DNA of 64,000 nt from Buttiauxella selenatireducens (GTDB lineage Bacteria; Pseudomonadota; Gammaproteobacteria; Enterobacterales; Enterobacteriaceae), in NCBI RefSeq assembly GCF_031432975.1, contig NZ_CP133838.1, forward strand, positions 3,720,001 through 3,784,000, given 5' to 3'. Made by a program: the position numbers and the translations under genes. Below the pieces are notes generated by a model, which had not been told where the DNA came from, did no database searches, and saw only the letters and a program-made list of their open reading frames with translations. Shown here one piece after another: positions 37,971-47,606 of the stretch (the first letter of the stretch is position 1; each line of letters starts with the position of its first letter).

Positions 37971-39062
37971 TTAGAACTGGTAAACCAGACCAACACCTAC
38001 GATGTCATCAGTACCGATGCCAGCGTTGCGGGTGAAGTTGTTTTCGTCCAGCAGGTTGATTTTGTAATCAACATAGGTGGACATGTTTTTGTTGAAGTAG
38101 TAAGTCGCGCCAACATCAACATATTTAACCAGATCCTGGTCGCCGTAACCTTCCAGGTCCTTACCTTTAGACTGCAGGTAAGCAATGGATGGACGCAGAC
38201 CGAAATCGAATTGATATTGAGCTACAACTTCGAAGTTCTGTGCTTTGTTAGCAAAGCCCAGGTCACCCGCGCGAGTTGCGTTGTAAGTCTGGGTGTACTG
38301 AGTTGCCAGGTAGATGTTGTTAGCGTCATATTTCAGACCACCGGTGTAAGTTTCAGCGCGATCGCCTTCACCTACAGCCATGTTGTTCTGGTCAGTAGTA
38401 CGCTTGGAGCTAGAGATTGCTGAACCCAGGCTGAAACCTTCGCCCAGATCATAAGTTACGGAACCGCCGAAGCCATCACCGTTCTGTTTCAGAGCGTTAC
38501 GGCCGTTCTGAGTAGAACCTTCGCCAGAAACGCTGCCGTTTTTGCCTTGATATTGCAGAGCAAAGTTCAGGCCATCAACCAGACCGAAGAAGTCGGTGTT
38601 ACGGTAAGTCGCAACGCCGTTAGCACGGGATTGCAGGAAGTTATCAGAACCGTAGGTGTCGCCGCCAAATTCTGGCAGAACGTCAGTCCATGAAGTTACA
38701 TCGTAAACTACGCCGTAGTTACGACCGTAATCGAATGAACCGTAATCAGCAAAGCGAACACCAGCAAACGCAAGACGAGTCCACGCTTGATCGCTGCTAC
38801 CTTCAACGTTGTTTGCTTGAACGTTGTATTCCCACTGGCCGTAACCGGTCAGTTGGTCATTAATCTGAGTTTCGCCTTTGATGCCGACACGGAAGTAAGA
38901 CTGGTCACCGTCAGCGCCTTTGTCGTCAGAAAAGTAATGTAAGCCATCTACTTTACCGTACAGATCTAATTTGTTGCCGTCTTTGTTGTAAATTTCGGCC
39001 GCATGAGCGGTGCCTGCTACCAGCAATGCTGGAACCAGGAGGGACAGTGCTTTAACTTTCAT
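37971..39062 (-). CDS. ompC: Outer-membrane porin OmpC
   Basis: Trimeric general porin of 363 aa. The 21-residue signal peptide ends AHA, and the mature protein begins [16 protein letters not shown]. Sixteen beta strands alternate with loops; loop 3 carries the OmpC-type [13 protein letters not shown] that narrows the pore, and the chain ends with the BAM signal VYQF. Upstream are OmpR boxes and divergent micF, and downstream a strong terminator. The codons are those of a highly expressed gene. Confidence 0.96.
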   Translation of the reverse strand: MKVKALSLLVPALLVAGTAHAAEIYNKDGNKLDLYGKVDGLHYFSDDKGADGDQSYFRVGIKGETQINDQLTGYGQWEYNVQANNVEGSSDQAWTRLAFAGVRFADYGSFDYGRNYGVVYDVTSWTDVLPEFGGDTYGSDNFLQSRANGVATYRNTDFFGLVDGLNFALQYQGKNGSVSGEGSTQNGRNALKQNGDGFGGSVTYDLGEGFSLGSAISSSKRTTDQNNMAVGEGDRAETYTGGLKYDANNIYLATQYTQTYNATRAGDLGFANKAQNFEVVAQYQFDFGLRPSIAYLQSKGKDLEGYGDQDLVKYVDVGATYYFNKNMSTYVDYKINLLDENNFTRNAGIGTDDIVGVGLVYQF

Positions 39063-39185
39063 GTTATTAACCCTCTGTTATATGCCTTTTTATATGCCAC
39101 TGCTTACTGATTAAATTACTAATCAGTCGGCGAACCCATTGTCCAAAACAAATACAGATTAATCCAACCCGAATATGATACTAAA

Positions 39186-39233
39186 ACCATAGAGATGTTT
39201 CATTTATCCATATAGGTGTTTCAAAATGTAAAT
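39186..39233 (-). promoter_or_regulatory. OmpR-binding sites of ompC/micF
   Basis: On the minus strand, TTTACATTTTGAAACA (39217-39232) and GGATAAATGAAACATC (39194-39209) reproduce the C1 and C2 OmpR sites of the E. coli ompC promoter. They are followed by the same GTTTTAGTATCATATTCG -10 region. OmpR-phosphate here drives ompC and, divergently, micF. Confidence 0.85.
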
Positions 39234-39388
39234 TTGAGGGAACTTTTTTCAGCACAAAAAGACTATAACGTAAGCACTAATAATCAAAAAAAATATAATT
39301 TATATATAAATCAAACAAGTAGCCAATGTTTATAACTGTAGCACTGAATGTTAAAACATAGCTCTGATTTATATATAAAATATATCTC

Positions 39389-39482
39389 GCTATCATCATT
39401 AACTTTATTTATTACCGTCATTCAGCTTTGAATGTCTGTTTTACCCCTATTTTGGACCGGATGCTTGCATCCGGTTTTTTTT
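39389..39482 (+). ncRNA. micF: MicF antisense small RNA
   Basis: The RNA starts GCTATCATCATTAACTTTAT (39389-39408), identical to the E. coli MicF 5' end that pairs with the ompF leader. It then carries GTCATTCA...TGAATG and ends in a GC stem ACCGGATGC / GCATCCGGT with eight T residues. It is divergent from ompC, as in E. coli. It acts with Hfq to block ompF translation; ompF is not in the window. Confidence 0.95.
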
Positions 39483-39786
39483 ACGCTTCTTTACGTAACT
39501 TTAAACATTCTGTGCTATCCACGCAAAAAAGTAATGACTATTAAGAAAACGCTCAATTTTCTGTCATGAAATCCTACTGTCAAAACGGGAATTTTCCTAA
39601 AAAGACAAACCCGACACCCAATCATTCCAGAAAAAACAGTTGTACAGCCAGCATTTCCTTGTACAAAAATAACCCGACTCTCTGCCTAAAATATCCTCCA
39701 TTTAACGCCGCTATTTTGGCGAATTATCAACAGCCTGGAAATGTGGCAATTTCGAATTATACTCGTTGAGTTTTAACACACAGACG
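39483..39786. other. Spacer between micF and the rcsD transcription unit
   Basis: AT-rich and without a credible gene; an open frame here has no ribosome site and protein-like composition is poor. Near its end lies a possible promoter: TATACT at 39758-39763 with a weak -35 CTGGAA at 39735-39740 (17-base spacing), which would start transcription about 17 bases before the small ORF at 39787. Confidence 0.45.
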
Positions 39787-39924
39787 ATGACGCCAACGCT
39801 GGTTGCAGGTATTCTTACCAAGGGCGCGTTGGTTCTCTTGCTAACCGCTTTCAACGCCTGCCTGCTGGCCTGGCAGAGCAGTGGATATTTTAAAGTGGCG
39901 AATGTTCGCCGGGTTGCGCGCTAA
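39787..39924 (+). CDS. Possible 45-aa leader ORF directly before rcsD
   Basis: A 45-codon ORF ending TAA at 39922-39924, two bases before the rcsD ATG. It encodes MTPTLVAGILTKG, then a hydrophobic stretch (ALVLLLTAFNACLLAW) that could span the membrane, and a basic tail (VRRVAR). No strong ribosome site precedes it. rcsD also lacks a clear Shine-Dalgarno, so reinitiation after this ORF could be how rcsD is translated (inference). Not recognised as a known gene. Confidence 0.4.
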   Translation: MTPTLVAGILTKGALVLLLTAFNACLLAWQSSGYFKVANVRRVAR

Positions 39925-39926
39925 CA

Positions 39927-42584
39927 ATGAGTCAGTCAGACAGTATGATCCCTAATAAATTTTCGCTAATCCCCGGCAATATCACGCGCTTCTTCCTGCT
40001 ATTGATCCTCGTGCTACTGGTCGCTATGGGCGTCATGGTACAAAGCGCCGTCAACACCTGGCTGAAAGATAAAAGTTATCAGATTGTCGATATCACTCAT
40101 GCGCTGCATAAAAGGGTTGATGTATACCGTTACGCGACCTGGCAGATTTACGACAATATTGCTGTTTCCACCTCTCCGGCCAGTGATGGGCTACAAGAAA
40201 CCCGTCTGCGCCAGGATGTTTACTATTTAGATAAGCCACGCAGTAAAACTGAAGCCCTGATTTTTGGCTCCCACGACAGTTCTACCCTGGATACCACCCA
40301 ACGTATTTCGACTTACCTCGATACGTTATGGGGTGCCGAAACCAGCCCGTGGTCGATGTACTATTTAAACGGCCAGGATAACAGCATGATTCTGGTCTCA
40401 ACGTTGCCACTAAAAGATCTCTCCAGCAGCCTTAAAGACAGTGGCGTCAGCACCATCGTTGATTCCCGCCGCGCTGAGATGCTCCAACAGGCAAACGCAC
40501 TGGATGAACGAGAAAGTTTTTCTCTGCTGCGTACGCTGGCCTGGCAGAACGGCCACTACTTTACGCTGCGCACCACCTTTAACCAGCCAGGCCATCTGGC
40601 CACTGTTGTGGCGTTTGATTTACCGATTAATGATTTGATTCCGCCCACGATGCCGCTGGAAAGTTTCCGTCTGGAAAATAACGATGCGCAAAAGCAGATT
40701 AACAGCGCAGAGAAAGATGGCCCGGAAAGCGTGACCATTAATTTTAATGGTACAAAAATTGATATCACCTCCCCTCTTGCCACCACGAATCTGCGCCTGG
40801 TGTGGCAAGTGTCCCTCGGCACTTTGCTGATGGACACCTTGCAGAACATTTTATTCCCGCTGTTGCTCAATCTCGGTCTGCTGGCCCTGGCGCTGTTCGG
40901 TTTCACCAATTTCCGCCAACATACGGCACGTCCTGCCGAAGTGCCGAGTGGCAATGCCGAATTGCAAATCTTACGCGCATTAAATGAAGAGATAGTCGCG
41001 CAGCTGCCACTGGGGTTGTTGGTGCATGATCTGGATTCAAACCGTACTGTTATCAGCAATAAAATTGCCGACCATCTGCTCCCGCACCTGAACTTGCAAA
41101 ACATTATTGCGATGGCCGATCAGCATCAGGGGGTCATTCAGGCGACGATCAATAACGAACTGTATGAAATACGCCAGTTCCGTAGCCAGATTGCCCCGCG
41201 CACGCAGATTTTTGTCATTCGCGATCAAGACCGTGAAATCCTGGTCAATAAAAAGCTCAAACAAGCTCAACGCCTGTATGAGAAAAATCAGCAGGGGCGG
41301 ATTACGTTCATGCAGCATATTGGCGAAGCGCTACAGCTGCCGGTGAAGAACATTGCCGAACAAGTCAGCGCGCTCAATACGCCAGAAGCGCGTGGCATAG
41401 CCAATGAAGCGCAAAAAATTGTGCGTTTGGTGGATGAGATTCAGTTGCTCAATATGCTTGAGTCCGACACATGGAAAACCAATGCGACGCAATTTGCTAT
41501 TCAGCCATTGATTGATGAAGTCGCGCTGGAAATGCTGCCGATAATCAAGCGCAAAGGCTTACAACTGCTTATCAACAACCAGCTGGCTGCGGATGAAGAA
41601 CGCCACGGCGACCGGGAAGCGCTGCGTAAAGTGCTACAATTGCTACTGCACTATTCCGTGATCACGACGCAAATTGGCAAAATCACCCTCGATATCAGCG
41701 AGGAAGAATCCAGCCCTGATCGGTTGTTATTCCGTATTCTGGATACTGGCGAAGGGATTAGTAGCGGTGAAGTCGATAATCTCCACTTCCCGTTCCTGAA
41801 CGAAACGCATGAAGATCGTTACGGGCGAGCCAACGGATTAACCTTCTATTTGTGCGATCAACTGTCTCGCAAAATGGGCGGGCATTTGAATATCAAAACC
41901 CGTGAGGACATTGGGACTCGCTACAATCTGCATATTAAAATGACCGCTGAACCGCAGCCTGAAGAGCAAGAAGAGAAATTGCTTGATGACGTGGTGGCGA
42001 TGATTGATATCACCTCAAATGAAGTGCGAAGTATCGTCACGCGTCTGCTGGAAAACTGGGGAGCCCGGTGCATCACCCCAGATGAAAGACTGGCAAGTCA
42101 AGAGTTTGATATCTTCCTGACAGATAATCCGTCTAATCTTACATCTTCGGGATTACTTTTAAGCGATGATGAGAACGGAATGCGTAAACTCGGCCCAGGT
42201 CAGTTCCGGGTTAATTTTAATATCAGCAATGCAATGCAGGATGCGGTGCTACAACTGATAGAAGAACAATTGGCGCAGGAAGGAATTTCTGAGTCACCGC
42301 TAGGCGGCGATGAAAATGCGCAGCTTCATGCCAGCGGTTATTACGCGCTGTTTGTTGACACAGTACCGGAAGATGTTAGGAGATTGTATACTGAATCTGC
42401 AGCGCACGATTTCGTGGCGTTAGCGCAGACAGCTCACCGCCTGAAAGGGGTGTTTGCAATGCTCAACCTGGTACCCGGCAAGCAGTTATGTGAAACGTTA
42501 GAGCATCACATTCGTGAAAGTGATGCTGCCAACATACAAAAATACACCAGCGATATTGACGCTTACGTCAAGAGTTTGCTGTAG
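39927..42584 (+). CDS. rcsD: Phosphotransferase RcsD
   Basis: Inner-membrane histidine phosphotransfer protein of the Rcs envelope-stress relay, 885 aa. The first membrane segment lies at about 18-38 (FFLLLILVLLVAMGVMVQSAV) and the second near 300; between them is the periplasmic sensor. A histidine-kinase-like domain without its own catalytic His follows, then the HPt domain with His 837 in TAHRLKG. It takes phosphate from RcsC and passes it to RcsB. Stop is 16 bases before rcsB. Confidence 0.95.
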   Translation: MSQSDSMIPNKFSLIPGNITRFFLLLILVLLVAMGVMVQSAVNTWLKDKSYQIVDITHALHKRVDVYRYATWQIYDNIAVSTSPASDGLQETRLRQDVYYLDKPRSKTEALIFGSHDSSTLDTTQRISTYLDTLWGAETSPWSMYYLNGQDNSMILVSTLPLKDLSSSLKDSGVSTIVDSRRAEMLQQANALDERESFSLLRTLAWQNGHYFTLRTTFNQPGHLATVVAFDLPINDLIPPTMPLESFRLENNDAQKQINSAEKDGPESVTINFNGTKIDITSPLATTNLRLVWQVSLGTLLMDTLQNILFPLLLNLGLLALALFGFTNFRQHTARPAEVPSGNAELQILRALNEEIVAQLPLGLLVHDLDSNRTVISNKIADHLLPHLNLQNIIAMADQHQGVIQATINNELYEIRQFRSQIAPRTQIFVIRDQDREILVNKKLKQAQRLYEKNQQGRITFMQHIGEALQLPVKNIAEQVSALNTPEARGIANEAQKIVRLVDEIQLLNMLESDTWKTNATQFAIQPLIDEVALEMLPIIKRKGLQLLINNQLAADEERHGDREALRKVLQLLLHYSVITTQIGKITLDISEEESSPDRLLFRILDTGEGISSGEVDNLHFPFLNETHEDRYGRANGLTFYLCDQLSRKMGGHLNIKTREDIGTRYNLHIKMTAEPQPEEQEEKLLDDVVAMIDITSNEVRSIVTRLLENWGARCITPDERLASQEFDIFLTDNPSNLTSSGLLLSDDENGMRKLGPGQFRVNFNISNAMQDAVLQLIEEQLAQEGISESPLGGDENAQLHASGYYALFVDTVPEDVRRLYTESAAHDFVALAQTAHRLKGVFAMLNLVPGKQLCETLEHHIRESDAANIQKYTSDIDAYVKSLL

Positions 42585-42600
42585 CAAGGTAGCCTATTAC

Positions 42601-43251
42601 ATGAACAGTATGAACGTAATTATTGCCGACGACCATCCGATTGTCCTGTTCGGCATTCGTAAATCTCTCGAGCAGATCGAGTGGGTGAATGTTGTCGGTG
42701 AGTTTGAAGATTCCACAGCGCTTATCAATAACCTTCCAAAACTTGATGCTCATGTTTTGATAACCGATCTCTCAATGCCTGGCGACAAGTACGGCGACGG
42801 CATCACGCTTATCAAATACATCAAGCGTCATTTCCCTAGCCTGTCGATCATCGTTCTGACGATGAACAACAACCCTGCTATTTTAAGCGCGGTATTAGAA
42901 CTTGATATCGAAGGGATTGTGCTGAAGCAAGGCGCGCCAACTGACTTACCAAAAGCACTGGCCGCATTGCAGAAAGGCAAAAAATTTACACCAGAAAGCG
43001 TGTCTCGCCTGCTGGAAAAAATCAGTGCGGGTGGATATGGAGACAAACGTTTGTCTCCAAAAGAGAGTGAAGTTTTGCGTCTGTTCGCAGAAGGTTTCCT
43101 GGTGACCGAAATCGCTCGCAAATTGAATCGCAGCATCAAAACGATCAGTAGCCAGAAAAAATCAGCAATGATGAAACTGGGTGTGGAAAATGATATCGCC
43201 CTACTGAACTACCTTTCTTCAGTCAGCTTGTCTCCAGCCGACAAAGAGTAA
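42601..43251 (+). CDS. rcsB: Response regulator RcsB
   Basis: NarL/LuxR-type response regulator of 216 aa, nearly identical to E. coli RcsB. Receiver residues Asp 10, Asp 11, the phosphoacceptor Asp 56 (LITDLSMPG) and Lys 109 are present. The DNA-binding HTH is LSPKESEVLRLFAEGFLVTEIARKL and onward. It controls capsule, motility, biofilm and many envelope genes, alone or with RcsA, GadE and others. The ATG at 42601 gives MNSMNVIIADDHP; upstream in-frame starts lie within rcsD. Confidence 0.97.
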   Translation: MNSMNVIIADDHPIVLFGIRKSLEQIEWVNVVGEFEDSTALINNLPKLDAHVLITDLSMPGDKYGDGITLIKYIKRHFPSLSIIVLTMNNNPAILSAVLELDIEGIVLKQGAPTDLPKALAALQKGKKFTPESVSRLLEKISAGGYGDKRLSPKESEVLRLFAEGFLVTEIARKLNRSIKTISSQKKSAMMKLGVENDIALLNYLSSVSLSPADKE

Positions 43252-43270
43252 CTCTCCCCTTCAGACTTCA

Positions 43271-43313
43271 AGTTGCAGGACTAAAATGCCCCTGGCGTTT
43301 TAGTCCTGCAACT
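43271..43313. terminator. Long hairpin between convergent rcsB and rcsC
   Basis: Sixteen perfect base pairs (AGTTGCAGGACTAAAA / TTTTAGTCCTGCAACT) extended by TGCC/GGCG (one G-U) give a near 20-bp stem with a 3-base loop. There is no external T-run, but an internal A/T block. It probably closes both transcripts or protects their ends. Confidence 0.7.
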
Positions 43314-43336
43314 CGAATGATTTAGCTGTAGGGTTT

Positions 43337-46186
43337 CTAATCTCGATGCTCACGAACCCTTGCCGCATAAAGCTCGACTGTCGTTTTGAGGATGTCCAGC
43401 GTCACCGGCTTCGACAGGCAGCTATCCATTCCAGACTCAAGACAACGTTGTTTCTCTTCGGCCAGCGCATTGGCTGTCACGCCCACGACTGGCAGCGTCA
43501 AACCGAGCTGACGGATACGCTGTGTCAGACGATAACCATCCATATTCGGCATGTTGACGTCGCTGAGTACAATATCAATGTGATTTTTACTCAGTACATT
43601 GAGCGCATCCACGCCATCATTCGCCGTTTTACACTGATAACCCAATGATCCCAGCTGATCTGCCAGCAAACGTCGGTTGATAGGATGATCATCGACGACG
43701 AGGATCATCATGTCATCGTTACGTTCATTGTTACCCGAAGGCGTCGGTGCATCCGTATTAACACCCGGCAGGTTAACCGTAACGCTGAAAATCCGCCCCA
43801 ATAGCAGCAGCAAATCATGAGGCGCGGCAAGGCTGTGAAGCCAGCAACCCGGGGAGGCTTCAATAGGAATACCGATATGGCGACGGCAGAAAATAATCGC
43901 GGCTCGCCCTTCCCAGGCATTTTCCAGTTCGTCATCAGTAATTAATATATCGTCGCTATCAGGCGTTTGGCCCTGATACTGCCGTACTTCAAAGTGGTTT
44001 CTTATCAGTATCGACTCGAGGAATTTACTCAGCGAAGCATTCCGTACCGCCAGCCAGCATCGCTTATTCACCAACCCTTCAACCTGCACAGGCTCAGCGT
44101 AACTCGCACTGTATAAAGGAATGCGAATCGTAAACTGGCTCCCCATTCCCACTTCGGTATCAACAGAAATATCGCCATCCATCATGCTGATAAGCTTTTC
44201 ACAGATAGCCAGGCCGAGGCCGGTTCCCTGGAAATTGTGCTGTACGCCCGTACCTGCCTGGAAGAAGGGATCAAATAACTTCGTGACTTCTTTGGCCGGA
44301 ATGCCCACGCCCGTGTCGCGCACGCGTAACGAGAGGTAATCCCCTTCCACGCTGACATGCAGAACAATGCAGCCAATATCTGTGAATTTAATGGCGTTAC
44401 TCAGCAAGTTGGAAATCACTTGCTGCAAGCGCATCGGGTCACCTTGCAGCGTCAACGGTACATCCGGTTCGATAAAACAGTACAGTCCCAGCTGTTTGCG
44501 CACCACCAGCGGTAAATAGTTGGCAGTTATATGACTCATCACTTCACGCGGTGAGAAGACTCGCGGCTCTATTTTTAACTGTTCTGACTCGATTTTTGAA
44601 AAGTCGAGAATGTCGCTGATGATTTTCAGCAACAGGCTCGAAGAGTTGCTCATCGCCGTCACGAGGCGATCGACACCTTTCGGCAACTCTTTGGTTTGCA
44701 ATAAATCCAGGTTACCGATGATGCCGTACAACGGCGTACGCAATTCATGGCTGACCGTTGCGAGGAACATTGATTTTGACTGGCTCGCCTGCTCCGAGGC
44801 TTGCGCCATTTCCTGTAGCGATTCTTCCATTTTGACGCGCGCACTGACATCTACCAGCACACAAATCGCGACGTTTTCATTGCGATAACGGGAGTGGACA
44901 AAGCTTATCTGCAGGTTGGTATGGCTGCTGGTTAACACATCAACAAAGTTAACCTGCTGACCACAAATAATTTGCGTTAACCGCTGACGGTCTTCGTGCG
45001 TCAACATGTTGAGATAATTGTGCGCCAGTTCGTTACTCAGGATGTTAGTCCCGTCCTGAGTACGAAGAATGCAGATCCCGACAGGAGCGGAAGCGACTAT
45101 TTTACGGTTGAACTGCTCGTGTTCTTCCAGGCGCAGCGCGTCATTTTCTGCGGGAATAAACACCCGTTTTTCATACATCCGCGCCAGGGTAAACAGCACA
45201 GCCCCAACAAGAATATTCAGCAACACCGCATTCAGGATCAGCATGCGGATGCGCTCAAGCACCATATCCACAGGGACTGAATACACCACGCTCATTGAAG
45301 AAGGCGGTAAGTTTTTCTTGAGAATGAAGTGCTTAAAGCCCGATGTATAGCCAAACCATGAGCGTTCCTGAAGCCATTTTTCTTCAGGCTGAATACGCAT
45401 TTCCGGGCCGTTAAGTGTGATAAGCGGGCGACTATTTTCATCAAGAATAGTGACGCCAATCGGCATGGAACCTGGTGAAAGGAAGTTTTCCATGCGGATG
45501 GTTTGCTCAACACCCAACAGTGCCTGCAGGCGGTTAGCCAAATAAACAGGCGTCAGCGTATAGAAGTATCCGACGCCCGGGCGAGTGCCTGGGCCAATCC
45601 AGTAGATGCTGTTGCTGTGTTCATCCTGCGGTGCGGTGCGATATTTCATGATGCGTTCATGCAAGTTTTTCAGCGCTTTTTCGCGCTCAAGAGGCATTTC
45701 ACGCAGGCCGAAATCCGCCATGCACAGGTTATCGCCACCAATCAAAAAGACGCGGTTGAGGTCGTAAGCTGCCGAGAAATTATCCCGCCAGTAACGTAAG
45801 AACCACGCCAGAGATTGCAGCGAGGAGCGCCACGAAGCGCTGACGGCGGAGCAGTCAGAATCCGGGAACAAAGGCATGAAGCTGGGTGGGTCAATTTTGT
45901 TGTCGTCATTATCCATAACCGGCAATACGCCATTGGTCGCGGTAAGACGATTTTCTGCAATGTACTTGAGCTCTTTCACCACATCAGACGTACGCTGAAT
46001 GTAACGCTGCGCCTGGTCGAAGCTGATATTAAATTCCTGACGGATTTCTGACTCTTTGTCGTGTAACGCATTCACGATATAGAACACGGAAAAGAGTGCA
46101 ATCAACAGCCAAAGCAATAAAGCCAGAGCCCGGAACAGGTAGCGGGAGACTTTGAGTGTGGTGCGAAAGGAGACAAGATATTTCAA
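43337..46186 (-). CDS. rcsC: Hybrid sensor histidine kinase RcsC
   Basis: Hybrid kinase of the Rcs relay. From the TTG at 46186 the protein is 949 aa and begins (M)KYLVSFRTTLKVSRY, equal in length and start to E. coli. Two membrane segments (about 20-41 and 310-335) flank a periplasmic domain. These are followed by a PAS-like region, HisKA with His about 479 (VSHELRTPLYG), an ATPase domain (DTGVGIPAKE, GTGLGLAICEKL) and a receiver with Asp about 875 (VLSDVNMPNMDG). No in-frame ATG precedes the TTG; an earlier TTG at 46315 would add 43 residues. Confidence 0.93.
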   Translation of the reverse strand: MKYLVSFRTTLKVSRYLFRALALLLWLLIALFSVFYIVNALHDKESEIRQEFNISFDQAQRYIQRTSDVVKELKYIAENRLTATNGVLPVMDNDDNKIDPPSFMPLFPDSDCSAVSASWRSSLQSLAWFLRYWRDNFSAAYDLNRVFLIGGDNLCMADFGLREMPLEREKALKNLHERIMKYRTAPQDEHSNSIYWIGPGTRPGVGYFYTLTPVYLANRLQALLGVEQTIRMENFLSPGSMPIGVTILDENSRPLITLNGPEMRIQPEEKWLQERSWFGYTSGFKHFILKKNLPPSSMSVVYSVPVDMVLERIRMLILNAVLLNILVGAVLFTLARMYEKRVFIPAENDALRLEEHEQFNRKIVASAPVGICILRTQDGTNILSNELAHNYLNMLTHEDRQRLTQIICGQQVNFVDVLTSSHTNLQISFVHSRYRNENVAICVLVDVSARVKMEESLQEMAQASEQASQSKSMFLATVSHELRTPLYGIIGNLDLLQTKELPKGVDRLVTAMSNSSSLLLKIISDILDFSKIESEQLKIEPRVFSPREVMSHITANYLPLVVRKQLGLYCFIEPDVPLTLQGDPMRLQQVISNLLSNAIKFTDIGCIVLHVSVEGDYLSLRVRDTGVGIPAKEVTKLFDPFFQAGTGVQHNFQGTGLGLAICEKLISMMDGDISVDTEVGMGSQFTIRIPLYSASYAEPVQVEGLVNKRCWLAVRNASLSKFLESILIRNHFEVRQYQGQTPDSDDILITDDELENAWEGRAAIIFCRRHIGIPIEASPGCWLHSLAAPHDLLLLLGRIFSVTVNLPGVNTDAPTPSGNNERNDDMMILVVDDHPINRRLLADQLGSLGYQCKTANDGVDALNVLSKNHIDIVLSDVNMPNMDGYRLTQRIRQLGLTLPVVGVTANALAEEKQRCLESGMDSCLSKPVTLDILKTTVELYAARVREHRD

Positions 46187-46369
46187 ATTGAGCCAGGTCC
46201 GGGAAATTGCAAAACTTTGGATGCCGTTAAGGTAGCCGCAAAAATCGCAGCCCGCAACGGGCGAAGCATCATCCAGCACAAGCTTTTCACTGGCGGTAAG
46301 CCGCTTATGCGTCAATGACCTTACGGATCGTGGCCGGATACCGGAAGTAAGATCATCACATCCCTTCTT

Positions 46370-46966
46370 TTAATAGTGTTGCTTATTTAACGTATTCAAA
46401 AGCCTTACTAACTGACATTCTGATTTGATGCCAAGCCTCGCCATCAGATTCGCTTTATGCGCATAAACAGTTTTTTCGCTGATTTCTAATTTAATAGCGA
46501 TTTGCTGAGTGCTCACCCCAGCCACGATCAGAGACATAAGATCTGACTGCTTTTGGGTTAATTTCACGCACTTGCAATTAAAGCAATTCCTTAAGGGCAC
46601 CTCCTGTTTTATTCTGTTAACCCCCTTAAAGAGGATATCTCCTATTTTGCAAAGCGAATCACTGCGATTGACATACGCAATATCCTTAATGCATAAAGGA
46701 AGAATTGATTGTTTTAGAATGTTGGCATCGGTATACACTCCCAGAATAAAACTGTTTTTCTTTCGATAGTTTAACGTGGGTTGGCAAAAGGCAGTCTCCC
46801 CAGCAACGAAGCTTTTTATAATAATATCTGCTTGCGAAACGCTCTCCTCAGTGAAGTCGTAAAACTCCACTTGCATTTGTTTGTGAGAAACAAAAAAATT
46901 ACGCAGGTATAGCTCCATACCTGCACGGAATAAAATATTATTATCTTCTATGACAATCTTTAGCAT
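46370..46966 (-). CDS. LuxR-family transcriptional regulator beside the fimbrial operon
   Basis: 198 aa from the ATG at 46966. The N-terminal 120 residues resemble a degenerate receiver domain (MLKIVIEDNNILFRAGMELYL), with no clear phosphoacceptor triad. The C-terminus is a GerE/LuxR HTH (LTQKQSDLMSLIVAGVSTQQ, then EISEKTVYAHKANLMARLGI). Such FimZ/BglJ-like proteins often control adjacent fimbriae or work with RcsB. It lies between rcsC and the last pilin gene on the same strand, after a hairpin. Its target is inferred from position. AT-rich relative to the housekeeping genes. Confidence 0.85.
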   Translation of the reverse strand: MLKIVIEDNNILFRAGMELYLRNFFVSHKQMQVEFYDFTEESVSQADIIIKSFVAGETAFCQPTLNYRKKNSFILGVYTDANILKQSILPLCIKDIAYVNRSDSLCKIGDILFKGVNRIKQEVPLRNCFNCKCVKLTQKQSDLMSLIVAGVSTQQIAIKLEISEKTVYAHKANLMARLGIKSECQLVRLLNTLNKQHY

Positions 46967-46995
46967 CAACAGACCTGTAGCACTGTAATTAAAAT

Positions 46996-47038
46996 TAGCC
47001 TGACATTCCCTTCAGCTTGTTATGGGTTTGTCAGGCTA
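46996..47038 (-). terminator. Hairpin closing the fimbrial operon
   Basis: Perfect 10-bp arms TAGCCTGACA / TGTCAGGCTA enclose 23 bases. On the minus strand ATTTTAATT follows. It lies between the last pilin gene and the LuxR gene, so the regulator probably has its own promoter or relies on read-through. Confidence 0.6.
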
Positions 47039-47065
47039 TCTCTTAATCTGGACCTAATAACTCGA

Positions 47066-47578
47066 TTATTGCCAGGTAAATGACAGCAACACTGTACTTC
47101 TGATCTGACCGGCCACAGCGCCACTATTTTGCGCCACGACGTGTGCGGCCAAAGGCACAATCGCATTATGAGTAGATGAATCGACATTCACCGTCATACT
47201 GCTCCCCTTACCTTTAATACTGCTGTGGCTATTGGCATCTGCCAGTTCAATAGCAATATTTTGCGCAGACCCTTCATTTTTATATAAAGAAAGGTCGTCG
47301 GAGTATGGCGTGCCATCAAAGGTGACAATCACTTTTGTCGTCATGACAGGGCAACCAATCAGTTTTACCTGAAAAGGCACCCATTCCGAAGACGCGCCAG
47401 CGGTTCTGAGATGAGTTCCCAGTAGTTGACCAAAATCAACGTCCTGGTTAACCGACCCGGAATCCACAACGCAAGGACTGACCACCACATTTCCATAGAT
47501 ATTCAGGTCGGCACTATTCGTCGTAAAGGGAATGACGGCAATGAGCGCCAGCATCGGGATAACCCTGCTCCATTTCAT
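47066..47578 (-). CDS. Type 1-like fimbrial subunit (last gene of the fimbrial operon)
   Basis: Secreted pilin-domain protein of 170 aa. The signal peptide runs to about residue 23 (PFTTNSA). The N-terminal donor strand region is ADLNIYGNVVVSPC, the disulphide pair is Cys 36 and Cys 75 (LIGCPVMTTKV), and the C-terminal chaperone beta-zipper motif is TVLLSFTWQ. Minor subunit by position and by divergence from the major pilin. Starts 28 bases after the preceding pilin gene. Confidence 0.87.
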   Translation of the reverse strand: MKWSRVIPMLALIAVIPFTTNSADLNIYGNVVVSPCVVDSGSVNQDVDFGQLLGTHLRTAGASSEWVPFQVKLIGCPVMTTKVIVTFDGTPYSDDLSLYKNEGSAQNIAIELADANSHSSIKGKGSSMTVNVDSSTHNAIVPLAAHVVAQNSGAVAGQIRSTVLLSFTWQ

Positions 47579-47606
47579 GCAATATCCTTTTTCAGGCTAA
47601 CAGGCA

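Noticed and set aside
39566..39769. 67-codon frame between micF and rcsD
   Set aside because: No ribosome site, low-complexity Asn/Ser/Pro-rich translation; probably non-coding AT-rich spacer.
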